From Batkoa obscura (lineage: Eukaryota > Entomophthoromycota > Entomophthoromycetes > Entomophthorales > Batkoaceae), in contig JASVEC010000012.1 in the NCBI GenBank assembly GCA_030770535.1, forward strand, positions 1,116,001-1,180,000: DNA of 64,000 nt, in the 5' to 3' direction. The notes beneath the pieces were generated by a model that was not told where the DNA came from, made no database searches, and saw only the letters and a program-made list of their open reading frames with translations. Positions 9,709 through 21,836 of this stretch are shown here, in pieces; the first letter of the stretch is position 1; the number at the start of each line of letters is the position of its first letter. The position numbers and the translations under genes were made by a program.

Positions 9709-10335
9709 ATGATTGCTCCTTTATTCTTTACCTACTTTATTACCTCAATCTTGGCTGCTCCAAACTTCTATAATGGCTACAATCCTTACACTGGTTTAAA
9801 TGTCAATGTTGATACCAATATAGCAGCCAATATAGGAAAAACCGTTTACATTGATGCTAATACCGCCTTGGCTTTAGGGTTAATTTCCAACTCGCATCCA
9901 CATGTTTACCAAAGAGATTATACTACTATCAATAATAACTTAGATCTCAATGCAACTGCAAAACCAGATGCTAACGTCAAATTTGGTCACCTTGCATTTG
10001 CACTCGATACTGATGCTAATCAAGGATACAGCCGTAGCTTGGCTATAGGTGCTAGTGTAAAGACAGATACTCAAGCAGGACAGTCAGGTTCTCATTATTA
10101 TAGAAGAAATTACGACTATGGAAACAATGGGAATAATGGGTTAGATGTCAATGCTGATGCGGCTGCCAAAGTTCAAGTAGGTAAGCTGGTTGATGTTAAT
10201 GCTAATGCTAAGCTTGGGTTAGCTCTTGGGGCACCTCAGTATGGGTACGGGTATGTATACGGGAATGGTCTATCCCTCAATACAGATGCTTTACTTGATG
10301 CACATTTAGGACATGTTGGAGGGTCTTATTACTAA
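9709..10335 (+). CDS. Secreted repetitive protein of unknown function
   Basis: 208 residues. The first 17 form a signal peptide (MIAPLFFTYFITSILAA, likely cut before P18). The mature part consists of imperfect repeats rich in Asp, Asn, Ala and Val, such as LNVNVDTNIAANIGKTVYID, LDLNATAKPDANVKFGHLAF and LDVNADAAAKVQVGKLVDVN. Each repeat is followed by an Ala-Leu-rich stretch (ALALG, LALG). These are interspersed with Tyr/Gly-rich linkers and dibasic sites (QRDY, YRRN). The alternating pattern suggests stacked beta-strands, as in cell-wall or secreted structural proteins. The RR/QR-like sites could be processed by a Kex2-type protease, giving several peptides; that is inference. No known family recognised. 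Confidence 0.7.
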   Translation: MIAPLFFTYFITSILAAPNFYNGYNPYTGLNVNVDTNIAANIGKTVYIDANTALALGLISNSHPHVYQRDYTTINNNLDLNATAKPDANVKFGHLAFALDTDANQGYSRSLAIGASVKTDTQAGQSGSHYYRRNYDYGNNGNNGLDVNADAAAKVQVGKLVDVNANAKLGLALGAPQYGYGYVYGNGLSLNTDALLDAHLGHVGGSYY

Positions 10336-10478
10336 GAAAAAAGAAAATGATAGATTATTAAAATAGAATGATAATATTTTTATATTAAAAAATAGTAAAT
10401 TAAATTGTTTGGTTTTTATTTTATTACTGATTATATTTATTATTCTACATACTAATTTATGGCTAATGTTTTGATATT

Positions 10479-10579
10479 TGGGGAAGTATTTTTGTGTTTA
10501 AGAATTTTACTAACAATCTTTCCGCTCAAGTAGCGCTTAAAAGATAGAAAAAATAATGAAGCCAAAAAAGATACCCCCA
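10479..10579 (-). mobile_element. MITE, family A, copy 4 (reverse)
   Basis: About 101 bp in reverse orientation: TGGGGAAG at the left, then TTTAAGAATTTTACTAAC, the GCGCTTAAAA core, and CCCCCA at the right. The flanks are TT rather than TA. Non-coding. Confidence 0.8.
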
Positions 10580-10899
10580 TTTAATAATCATATTTAACTA
10601 TAATGACTATCAGGTTATTTTTTAAAAATTATATTTTAATAGAATATAACAATAATGTTGTCCTAAAACGAATTTGGTTTAAATAATAAGTCATTTTAAT
10701 AATAACAATTTAATCTTATAATCAACAAACTTAATTTTTAAATCATTTTATTAACAACTTTATAATAATAACTAATAATAAATAAATAAAAACCCAAACT
10801 AATAAACATACATTCTTTATTAAAAAAATTAGCTATTTCTTGATAAAAAAAATAATTTAACCACAATTTAAAATTTAAATACAAACTCCCATTATAAGT
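10580..10899. other. Very AT-rich 3' flank of SIN3
   Basis: Nearly pure A/T sequence after the SIN3 stop. Probably 3' untranslated and intergenic DNA; no gene seen. Confidence 0.4.
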
Positions 10900-13800
10900 T
10901 TAATCACTTAAATTCCCATTCTGATTTAAATACGTCTTACTCAGCTTATTTGTCAACCATGGCATGTTACTAGCTTCTTGACGCTCTCTAACTCCAAGAT
11001 TTTTGTACCAGCCATTCGGTCCATTTAATAGTGAGAGCCATTTATCTAGTCGCTTGTTATTGCTTTGATACACTTCCTTCTTTTTAATAAACATGGTCTC
11101 TTCAATATCCTCATTGTCTACATAGATACGGTACGTTTGTGGATGTACACGAATAATTCGTCCCATTTCAGATACTATGTTATCGCTTATACTATCCTTA
11201 TCTTTTATCGTATCAAGCAACCTATTCTAATTTAAGTTTATTTTCAATTATACTGAATTTTAATTTACCTCTTCAAATATACTTTTCTCCTTATAGTAAC
11301 TCCAGTGGTAGGTTGCTCCACTTTATAATGTTTAACATACTCTCTCCATTTAGATTCAGCACTGCGAATAACACTTAAGCTAAGTTCACCAGATTCAAAC
11401 AGTTGTAAAGTGATCGTTTTTGTAGATAAAAAGTATTCAATGATATAAATATTTTCATCCATAGAAAAACATTTTTGTGCCCTTGAAAAGTAAGTTTGCA
11501 TATCATGGTAAGAGATAACAGAATTTGGTTGATGAACGTTTTGAAATAATTGTACAAGTTCATTAGAACTTTTATTAATTTCTAAAAATAAAGTGTGGAC
11601 CTAATAAAAAGAATATTATTATCTATTATTATTATTTAAATATGGTTAGCTTACTTGTTTAATAAACCCATTGAGTGTTTTATCAATTGTGAAGATTGAG
11701 TAAATATTATTGCCTAACATAAACCTTAAACAATCTTCATAGATTGGTGCTTCGATTTCACCTTCCAATACTTTTTCTGTTAATGTTAAAAATATTGAAA
11801 AGCAATCATCAGTAGATAAATCAAAATCAGCAAGAGCTATTAATTTAAAGTTATTTTTACGCAAAGTACTTAAATAAATCAATTACCTTCAAATTTAGGT
11901 TGAACTTCTAATTCTCGAGATACTGTTTTAAGTTTAGATATATTATGGAATCGATCAGTCGCTTTTCGCGACACTTTTTTAACCTCTTCCAATCTACCAT
12001 AAATGACCTAATTATATTTATAAATATCTAACATGAATGTAAGTATATCTTTGCATACCTGATAAATTCTTAATATCGAATAAATATGACCATTGCATAT
12101 CAAAAAAGCAGCTCCTTTTTTATCATTTGAAAATTTGGGGCTACCTTTACTCCATACATTTAACTGAGAAAATGATGTGATTGGGGTACTTTCTTCTACC
12201 AAAATATCCGATTTATAATCATCTGCATCATCTTCGACTGTAAGAGACTCTTGCTTCATACCTTCATTATGGTTGTCATTCAAAGCATCAGTAATTTCAT
12301 CTGTGTTATTAGTAATATCTTCTTTAAGATTCTCAACCGTAGTAATACTACTATCAACGTTAATTGGACTAGGCTCATTAGTAACTCTACGGCCCCTCAA
12401 AGGTCTTTTGATAGTTGTATTAACCTCATTATCAGAATCTTTAGAAGAATCATTGTCGTCAAACCCTTCATTATTGGTTTTATTTTCATTAGAAAATTTA
12501 GCAACATCATTCATAAAAGGGATAGCAAATATAGAATTAATGAATAACTTTAACAGTGCAACAATGCGATTCTTTTCGTTAGCTGTAAGTCCATTATGTG
12601 CTCTTAAAAGACAAACCAAAAGTTTAGAAATATTCTCATGTATGTCTTGATCACACATAGAAAAAGTTAACTGAGGCCTACATAATACATTTGGTTTATA
12701 TGGTTTGTCCCCGCTAGCCCCCTTATCGGTATCTTCTCTCTTAATTGCTTCAATTTCAGTAACCAGATGACGGGGATTAAGGTTTCTACGGTCATTGTAT
12801 TTGAATTGGGCTGATTGATAATCTAAAGAACGATAGTAATTTTTAATATCGACATCACGCCATATTTTACTCCATTCTCTCTAATTAAATGATTTAAGCT
12901 TAATACATAATTTTCTAAATAGTATATTACCTTAACTTCTCTCCATTCCAAATCTTTTTGTTTAAGACGTTTAAGAATAATGGGGACAGCTGTTCCGGGA
13001 GAATCATGTAAAAGATCTAATACAACATCAGCTTCAGAATCATAAATCTTTCTTATAGCCCTTCTGTAAATAGTTTGTGAGTTACCGCCCAAACCGGGAG
13101 GTAATTTGAAGGCTGCTGCTGCTTCTGGGGACATTTTGGGTATCTGCTTAGCAATTGGTTCTAATAGATCGATTGTATGTGCATTCGTTTCCATATTAAA
13201 ATCAAGCTCAAAGCGATCTTCTTCGCTTTTGTGAAGATTTTCTTCATAACTGTTCTTTTTATGTGCTACAAACACTGTCTCTTCGCTGGCCCAAGTTGGA
13301 TGCGAGGCATAGTCGTCATTTAATACCTCATTACATAAATCATCTCTGCCACTGCATTTAAGAGTAGTTTCCTAAAAGATAACATTAGACGTGATTTATA
13401 ATAATCAAATATACTCACGGATTTTGGAAGTTGACGATAAGAGGGGCCACAAGCTTTAAATAATGAGAGATCCAGCCTTGGCTTAGGGATCCCAGGACTA
13501 GTATTTGTGTCTGGCTTAGGTTGATACCCGATAAAGTTTTTGAACCAAGAAAATAAAGAACCTGAGTTCCCAATGAAATTTTCCACAGTTTCAACTAAAG
13601 TATCAAGGTCAATAATGCCTTGAGAGTATAAACTCAACACTTTAAGGAACTCATGATAAGTTGGCAAATGAGCAATGTGTCGCTTTATCTTTTCTAAACT
13701 GATGACGTCATCAATCGGAATCAATTGGCGTGCTTGATCTTGCTGGGCAGAGCTGTAAGTTATATTTTGATTATCAAAGTTACCATCCTTCATTTTATTA

Positions 13801-15604
13801 ATTGGTTTGTTCTTTTTTGTCTACAATTATTATATTAATAAACTTGTCATCATTTGATTTTAAAAAAAATTAAGCACAAAACTGCTACTTACCTTTAATG
13901 AAACGTTAGGCTTATCACTTAAAAGTGTATTTCTCTTCTTCTTGTAGCCTTGTCCAGGAGGAGATGGTGGATTAATTGAATGAGGGTCAATTTGGTTAGA
14001 ATTTAAGATATCATTTTGGTCCATCATTCTGCCCAATAATAATGGTGGTCCTAATGGTGGATTTAAAAAGTCCCTATTTGTGTTATGAGGAGACATTGTT
14101 ATTTTAGGATGATTTAGTGAGGTATTTTGTGATCTATTATGATGCGCGGCTATCGGTGGTAACATATTTGAATTCATTTTCATACCTAAGTCCATGGGTT
14201 GGTGGATATGTGGCAATATTGGTACATGCGTTGGTTCTGCATTTTCTTTTTGAGAAGCACCTGGTAAAAATTGGCAGAATTCGTTCAATAATTCTTGATC
14301 ATGGCAAAATAGCTCTTTTACTTGTGCATAAATCTAATTTGTTACTCAGTAATTAATAAACAGAACCCTAAATTAGTCTTACTTCTTGAACTGGTTTAGT
14401 TTCTCTGGAATAAAGCTGCAAAATATCCAAAAATTGCTTATAGCTTTCTGGGTCCCTTATAAATCGATTCTTAAGCTTTATTAGTATATGTATAACAGCA
14501 GTAATAAAACAAATACCTTAATTCTATTTACATAGTTTATCGCATGGTTAAATTCCACAGGAGGTTTACGTTGCTGATCATGATCTTCCATAGGGGGTGG
14601 TTCTTGGGCCTGCAAATCCTGGTGTCTTTCGTCCGCAGGATCTGAATAAATGAGATTGGAATCCTCGAATTGAAAATGTGAAGCAAAAGCCTGGTTATTA
14701 AGAAATCGGTCCATTAAGCTAGTTTCATTGACTTCCGATTTACCAAACCCATCCATACCCCCAGAAGCCATATAACCTGTAAAGTGTTCTGGCATAATTA
14801 CTTTCACGCCATTTCTTGCATCCGCATCGTTAGATATCTCTATTCTGAACCCAGGTGGTAGAAAGGCATTAAACCCTATTACCAACGTTGGATAGCCTTG
14901 AAACAGAGATGCCACTCTATCGATAACGCCAAGAGTATCCAATCTGTAAATAATTAATATTTCATAGCTATTAATAAAACACTTCTTACTCTCGAAACTT
15001 AAACTGCTTCATAATATCTAAGAATTCATTGTAGATAGTTGGATTGTTTTGGAAGTCTTTTTTAACCCTATCCAGGTAAGTAAGCGCATCGCCAACGTTT
15101 AAACACTCAAGGTCATTTACGTCAACGTCATCAGATAAAGAAGCCTCGTTGATATGGGGTGAGTGAATCTCATTTATACTCCGCATATCATGCTGAGGTT
15201 CATTGTGATCATGATTGCTATGGACTGGATTATTTCGTAAATTTATGGGGTTTAAATTAAGTGGATTATGAAGACTATTCTGAGAAAGTATAGGTTGATG
15301 TATTGAAGGTCTTAAGTGACGCTCATGGTCAAGCTCAAGTGGTGAAAGGAGGGGTAGTACCGTAGGCTGATATATTTGGGTGTTTATTGGCCTATCGATG
15401 TTTGGTGGCGGCCCTGGTTGTATTGGAGGATAGTTTATAGAAGGTAAGCTTGGGGCTTGGGAGTGGTTATTATTTTCATAGGATGGATATCTAATTAAGT
15501 ATTAGTGAGTTAGATTTATTGAAAATGAGAACTCATTACGGATAGCTATTCTCGTTTGATTTTCCGCTACTCATTCTCCATGGATGTCTCTGATTATTAG
15601 ACAT
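10900..15604 (-). CDS. SIN3: SIN3-type transcriptional corepressor scaffold
   Basis: Multi-exon gene starting [15 protein letters not shown] at 15604 and ending at 10900. After a Pro/Asn/His-rich leader come three paired amphipathic helix domains. PAH1 (about 15085-14830) reads [15 protein letters not shown]...[23 protein letters not shown]2 (about 14540-14270) reads AINYVNRIK...[21 protein letters not shown]3 (about 13720-13560) reads [20 protein letters not shown]. The histone-deacetylase-interaction region follows ([11 protein letters not shown], then [20 protein letters not shown], about 13470-13130). The C-terminal Sin3 region, with the [11 protein letters not shown] and [12 protein letters not shown] segments and an acidic insert, runs to the end. 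SIN3 tethers Rpd3/Hos2-class deacetylases to DNA-bound repressors. Introns are short and interrupt PAH1 and PAH2. Exon junctions in the C-terminal third were not all resolved. Confidence 0.92.
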
Positions 15605-16492
15605 TTGTTACTGTTTTCTTTACTCTATATCTCTGTCTTTGCAATAAAATTAATCAAAAAAAATGTTGCATGTTTAATTGAGAAAAAATAATTTTAGATG
15701 AGAATTTTTTTTGACCAATCAGATTGATTCGGTTTATTGGAGGCAGAATGGTAGAAAAGCAGTCTCACTTGAGACAAAATTTTATCTCAATTTAAGATAT
15801 TTATAAGTTGACTTGATGAATATAAATGGGTAGCTATTATAGCATTAACTGATAAAATAGGGGTTTTATTAGGCCTAGTAGTAAATATTAAGTAGTTCTA
15901 TGTAATCACAGTATGATCTTTCAAGTAAAGAGGTCAGCTATCACCTTGCTATTTTAAGGTGCTAATATATTGGGCAAATACAATTTTTTACATCTCAATA
16001 GAAGCATTGATTTAGTTTACATATTGTTTGAAGTTTGTCTTTTTATGTAAAGTAATTTTAGATTTAAACTTTAACCAAACAAATCTTAAATCTTAAACAT
16101 TTATTTGCTAAAAAATAATCTTACAAAATTAGAAGTTGACACTGCGAAAGTGTTGGAAAAAGTTGCACAATTCATTTTTGAAGTGTGGCTTTATTGATTG
16201 AGTGATGTCATTAGCAATCTTTTTAAGTTGGCTTAAAAATTGAGAAATCTAATCAAAACCAAGCATCAAGATTACTTATAAGAATATAAATACCTAGGAA
16301 CATTAAAAATAGACATTAATAAATTGGTCAAATAAGAAAAGTATAGAATTGTAATAATATACTCGTTTGAAATTGATGCATGTTGTCTAACTCATTTTCA
16401 TTAACGACCAATAAGCTAGTTGGTTTCCAGTTTTGTTAATCAATATGTTATAAGTAATATTCATATAGATAATAAAAAGGAAATTTTATTTT
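15605..16492. other. SIN3 promoter and PMT 3' flank
   Basis: Non-coding. A CCAAT motif occurs at about 15713-15722 (GACCAATCAG), roughly 110 bp upstream of the SIN3 start; it could be a CCAAT-box site. No other gene was found. Confidence 0.4.
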
Positions 16493-19061
16493 TTAATCAA
16501 GCTGACGATTACAATCGAAATCCCAGTGCTCTTTCCATTTAGCAGCTTTACAGGCAGCTTTCGTCCAATTAAGCCCATAAGCTAGGTAAGAGAATTTTGC
16601 AAAGATGGAAATGACAGCAACAGTAATAATCAAGGCAACAGCCAATCTAAATTGAGGGCGTAAACGACGGATGGTAAGGTCTACAGTGGCAGCAAAGGCT
16701 AAAATTGAAAAATAAAGAGCTGGTAAATAATGATGAAGGAAGAGTTGACGTTTCATAATGAAAAAGGGGAAGATATGTAAAACCCATCCCATGACAAAGA
16801 AGCCAATCACATCAAAGTAACGCTGACGGAAAGCTAAAGTAAATTAGTATTTATAGTTATAGTTATAAACAAATGATTACCTAAGGATGCCAAGTTAACA
16901 TTTCTTTTTGTTAAGATAAGTGAGAGAAATTGGAAAATCATAAAAGCAATTATAGATATTGATCCAGCATACCAGATAAATGGATTACCAATAAGGTAAA
17001 CTTGGGCATGCTCTTTACCCCAGAAAGAGATACCTCTTCTTAAAAATGGCCAATCTTGTGGACGAGAATCATAAGGATGAGAAGAAGTCAAGCCATTATT
17101 AGCAGTCCACATGCGGTGGTTCAATTCCATAAATTTAGATAAAAACCCAACCTTTCCATAATATACTTTAGGCGAATCTTTTAATAATTCATGATCGTTA
17201 AATTCAACTACCCATTCAGATCTAGGTTTTTGCCCATTTTTAATACAAATTACTTCTTGTTGCCCGAACCCCCATTCTGGTAACTTTTTGGGCCTTGAAT
17301 ATAAAACACAACCAGTGTTGACATGTACTAGACGGAATTTTGTATAAATTGCCATCAGTCTTTCTTTGGATTCTGGATCACGTGAATCACCCTTTGAAAT
17401 TTCAACTCTAAAATTGTCATTTGAATCATCAAAGCCATAACCACTAGTTAAGATAAGTAAAATGAGTCAATAACATATTATCATTTTTACCTGACTTCAT
17501 TAACGTAATCCTTTGAAGAAAATACTGGACGAAGTTCATGGGAATGAAGATGCTTTGAAGTGGTAATATGAATTAAACGAACAATATCCTTATCTTTGAT
17601 ATATTCAATAGTTTCGGTATTATTCACTTCACTTTTAGAATCGTGAGGTTTAACAATGGTCCAAAAGTTATTATTATCACGGAAAGGATAAAGTGTAACT
17701 TGCTGTTCTATAAAAAGAATTAATCCTTGCTCCTAACTTTGAAAACGGTTAAACTTACGTTTACTTCCTCCTGGATAAGTGTGAGCATGAGAATGCAAAT
17801 AACCGCCAGCAGTAGCCACATGATTGATTCTTAATTTCGAGCCATATATAACATCTATTAAGATAAATATTGTCATATAGATTATTGATCTTTTATATTA
17901 CCTTTTTTGGCACCAACTAAACCACTACCTTCTAAAGTGTTTTGGAATTCAGATGACATTGAATTTGCAGATTCTGTGTATTTATTAAGTACTATAAATT
18001 GAACCTGGAAAGTAAACATGTAAATTGAGATTGGAATAGCAATTAAACATAATGCTCTGGCAATAAAATGTTGAAGATATTTTGACTAAATAAACGTTAG
18101 TTGTTATATAGAATTAATAATATCATTTAAGTTTACTGGAGTAATTTTAAGATCTCCAATTAATTCCCAAAGTTGACGGACGGTAGAGATACCAATAAGT
18201 GCCACAGCAAATAATCCAACCCATTTACAACTTAAAGTTAAACCAAGGAATACTCCGGTTAATGCTAATGAAAGCCACCAGCCTTTAGAGAAAGCTCTGC
18301 ATATTATTTTAGTTTAATAAAATACAAACAAACTTGAAGCTTACTTCTTTTCATAATTACAAAATACGCTCCAAAATAAAACAGATAAAGCAGTGAATAA
18401 AATTAATGGTGAATCTAAGAATATATAACGTGATTGTGTAACCAAAGCATTTTCTAAATTAAAATATAAACAAAATTATAATAAAATAGAACAAATTACC
18501 AAATAAGACCAAAAGGGAGCTAAGTGCTGCAACTTCAGTAGTTAATCCAGAAACTTTTGAAGTGAGATAAGCAGTAGGAATCAAAACCCATCCAAAAAGA
18601 GCTTGGGCCAAACGCATAGCAGTATAAGGTACGTGATTACCAGCAAATTCTTTTCCAATTTTTTCAAAATCGAATGAACCATCAAATCCAAAAAACCAGC
18701 CAACTGCTGCTATCATCAGCTTGGCTAAAGGTGGATGGACATCAAAAAAATAGTCACGTTTAATATATTTAGCTGCAAAGCCACCAAAATGGACTTCATC
18801 AAAGCTAAATAAAACTTAGTATAAAATTTAGAATTTTGATGAGAATACTTACACTACCGAAGCAGGTTGAGATATACGGAAGAAACGTACTAAAAGGCCT
18901 ACGATTCCAATTAAACCAACCAAGTACCAGTCTCTTTTACTCATTGAAAAAAAATCATCTTGGTCCTTTTTTACGGATGATTTACTATACTTGAATTCAG
19001 AATCATCATAGTCTATACTTGAATTTTCTTTTTCTTTTTCTTTTAAATACTCTTTTTCCAT
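16493..19061 (-). CDS. PMT1: Dolichyl-phosphate-mannose:protein O-mannosyltransferase
   Basis: Multi-exon ER membrane enzyme that transfers mannose from dolichyl phosphate to Ser/Thr of secretory proteins. After a charged cytosolic N-terminus (EKEYLKEKEKE) and a first membrane segment comes the hallmark FDEVHFGGFA with the acidic DE pair, then DVHPPLAKLM (about 18850-18700). Alternating membrane segments follow. Then comes the lumenal MIR region, with HLHSHELRP, the LHSHAHTYPGG phrase and NFWTIVKPHD (about 17830-17200). The C-terminal multi-spanning part contains GNPFIWYAGS and HHYLPALYF. FGGFA and the PGGSKQQVTLYP-like MIR phrase fit the PMT1 subfamily better than PMT2 or PMT4, but the subfamily call is tentative. 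The start at 19061 is the first ATG of the exon. Confidence 0.9.
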
Positions 19062-19554
19062 TTTTATTTTTACAAAGAAATAAAGGCTAGTTTATTTTTT
19101 TTAAAATATAGTAAAGACTGGTTTAATATGAACTATCAATTTAAAGTTGGCTTTCGTCAGCCAATTATTTACCGAAAACCAAAGCCTATTTTTGCTTTGA
19201 AGTTGTATAAGCCAATCATATCAAATTGAATACTGTTAATTCTATTTTAATATATTTATTGGTCATTATAAATAAACTATAAAAAAATTCTAATATTCCA
19301 CTATTTAATCTATTTTATTTGATATACTAGGAACTATTTTACTTATTTTTAGATTTTTAATTTAAAAAAATTATATGATTATAATTATTCTAAAGTATAA
19401 TTTGTATAAAATTTCATATGAACTAAAAATTTAATTTTTTCTTCAAAAGTAAGTCTATTCTGATTTTTAAATTTAAACTCAAATCCAAAAAACTAAGAAA
19501 CTGCTGACAGTAAACTCACTCAATCACTTTTTATAATTTTATAACAAGAATAAA
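19062..19554. promoter_or_regulatory. Shared divergent promoter of PMT and GPN3
   Basis: About 490 bp between two outward-facing genes. CCAAT motifs lie at about 19160 (GCCAATTATT) and 19211 (GCCAATCATA), and an inverted one (ATTGG) lies at about 19258. The spacing suggests a shared bidirectional promoter, but this is inference. Confidence 0.4.
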
Positions 19555-20764
19555 ATGTATAATTAAACCTCATATTGAGAATTAGAAAACTAAATAATTA
19601 ACTAGGGGTAGATATGTACAGTTAGTGATGGGGCCTGCAGGCTCTGGAAAAGTAACTAAATATAAGCAAATTTAAAAATAAAAATTAATAAATAGTCAAC
19701 TTATTGTAAAACAATGATAAACCATTTAATTACACATAAGAGGACAGCGCACTTAGTTAACTTAGACCCTGCTGCCGAAGATTTCGAGTTTGAACCTACT
19801 ATTGGTAAATTTTTATAATGTAATAAGGAATATCAACCCTGATTGTTGTTACAGATATAAGAGATTTAATTTCTTTGGAAGATGTAATGGAAGAGTTAAA
19901 TTATGGTCCAAATGGTGGTCTGATTTATTGTTTAGAGTATAACAAATACGTTTATTGCATAAATCATTTCTAATTTTATAAGGTTTTTGCTAAGTAACAT
20001 TGATTGGTTTGAAGATGAATTAGGAGATTATGAAGATGATTATTTAATCATTGATTGTCCGGGTAAACATACACCATCTAGTTATAAAAAAATGTCCTTA
20101 TATTCATATTATAGGCCAAATCGAATTATACACTCATTTTCCAATAATGAGCAAGTTGTGTGAGATGTTACAAAAATGGAATTTTAAAATATGTGGTATT
20201 TATTTATTAGAAAGTCAGTTTGTAGAAGATAAGAGTAAATTTTTTGCTGGGGTATTGTCTGCCTTATCCGCTATGGTTAATTTAGAAATCCCTCATATCA
20301 ATGTTTTTTCTAAAATGGACTTAGTTGCTGATAAAACGGGATGGGAAAGGTAACTTATTGAGTAGATAAATTTTAATATAAGATCTAGTTTATAATAATA
20401 TTCAATATTAAAGATTTATCAACCCAGATCCATATTTAATAGATGAAACAATGGATGAAAGTGAGGACCCTAAATTTTTTAATTTAAATAAGGCTATTGG
20501 ACAATTGGTAAGCAGCATTTTGTCATTTAACTAGGGTGAATTCGAATTCTCTTTTTTTAGATCGACGATCATAGTTTAGTTAGCTTTTTACCTTTAGATA
20601 TAACTAGTGAAGACTCCATCGCAGCTATCTTATCTCATGCTGACAACGCGATTCAATATGGAGAAGATCAAGAACCTAACGAACCTGATGTACTTTTTTA
20701 TGTTATTTACATATAGTTTAGCTAACCATTTTAGTTTGCGGAAGGCGAGGAAGAAGAGGAATAG
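19555..20764 (+). CDS. GPN3: GPN-loop GTPase 3 (RNA polymerase II assembly)
   Basis: GPN3 pairs with GPN1 to import and assemble RNA polymerase II. The spliced reading gives [19 protein letters not shown] (P-loop), then [19 protein letters not shown], the GPNGGLIYC loop that names the family, [20 protein letters not shown] (G3), a hydrophobic [18 protein letters not shown] segment, SKMDLV (G4) and [13 protein letters not shown] with an acidic tail. The start codon appears split by a 49-bp intron: AT at 19555-19556, intron 19557-19605 (gtataa...actag), then G at 19606. This gives M-G-R-Y-V-Q-L-V-M, in line with the usual N-terminus of the family. If that is wrong, the first in-frame ATG would remove part of the first strand. 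There are five or more introns. Confidence 0.92.
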
Positions 20765-20979
20765 TTGAGTGTTAAATATAGAAGTTAAAAATATTAAAAG
20801 CTTTTTTTAATTAAATTTGGAAAATATTACTTGATAGTCTCTTATCATTATAAAAATTCATTGAATATTAAATACTGACAATTTTGTTTTAATTTAAACT
20901 AGTCATATTAGAGTATTTACATACCTCAATATAAGATGCAATTTATTTGCACCATTTTCCTTTATATCCAATTATCAAA

Positions 20980-21615
20980 TTAATAATATTTATTTAAATT
21001 CCAAAAAGCATTGATCGCAGCAATACCAACTGCGCCATAATTAACAGCCTCGGAATAATCTTGAGCATTTAATCCCCCTAACGCATAGCATGGGTGGGTA
21101 CTGACTTTAGCATATTCACTAAACTTATCCCACCCTAACACATTATCGCTTGGACAAGAAATCGATGGTTTAACTGGCGATAAAACAATAAAGCATAATG
21201 GCAAATTGTTAGCTATCTGTATTTCTTCTTCATTGTGGCAAGAAGCAGCTATTTTTATAGTGGAGTTGGTTAATATTTCAACTTCATTTTTTATAGCGTA
21301 TATTTCTTTTAAGCATGTTCCAGTTAAATGCAATCCACCTAGTTTATACTTTGCTACTAGTTCAGTCAAAACCTTAAACTCACTTTCGTTTGAACAGTTT
21401 AATAAAATCCTGTTTAAAACAAAATCCTCCTTAAACTTTAAACTTAGTGGCGCCAATACTTTAGTTTCCAATTCTTCACTGGATAAGTCTTTAAATCTTA
21501 ATTGAAGCATTCCGTCATTTTTTTCAAAACATCTAGACACTGAATCTAATGTATACTCGGTATCCTTAAACCCACCACTAATGGTGTAATAATGACTATG
21601 TTTATCTTTTGTCAT
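20980..21615 (-). CDS. TenI/ThiE-like TIM-barrel protein (bacterial-type)
   Basis: Intronless 211-residue protein of the thiamine phosphate synthase/TenI superfamily. Motifs in order: MLQLRFKDLS (strand 1), GGLHLTG (about 92-98), IAASCHNEEE (about 121-131), CFIVLSPVKPS (about 140-150), LGWDKFSEYAK, and HPCYALGGLN...GAVGIAAINAFW at the C-terminus. The set HLT, ASCHN, LSPV, GW, YALGG and GIA-x-I-x-x-FW is the form known from the domain fused behind MutT/Nudix in many gammaproteobacteria, rather than that of fungal THI6. No Nudix box or kinase domain is present. A thiamine-salvage or housecleaning role is possible, but catalytic activity cannot be inferred. The lack of introns among intron-rich neighbours fits horizontal acquisition. 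It is convergent with GPN3. Confidence 0.7.
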   Translation of the reverse strand: MTKDKHSHYYTISGGFKDTEYTLDSVSRCFEKNDGMLQLRFKDLSSEELETKVLAPLSLKFKEDFVLNRILLNCSNESEFKVLTELVAKYKLGGLHLTGTCLKEIYAIKNEVEILTNSTIKIAASCHNEEEIQIANNLPLCFIVLSPVKPSISCPSDNVLGWDKFSEYAKVSTHPCYALGGLNAQDYSEAVNYGAVGIAAINAFWNLNKYY

Positions 21616-21836
21616 CTAATTAAAATAAAGTTTGTTTAGCAATTTTAAATAAGTCGATAAAAATCACATGATTTTTAACCTGGGCCCTTATTGGGCTGCC
21701 AAGATTATAAAGGTTAAATTGGTTTTAAAATCTGAATTTTATTAATTCTCTTTATGAACTATTTAGATTAATCAAAATTGAACCTTTATTTACTTTCAAC
21801 TAATATTAGCAATAAATTTAAAATTTAAGATTTCCA

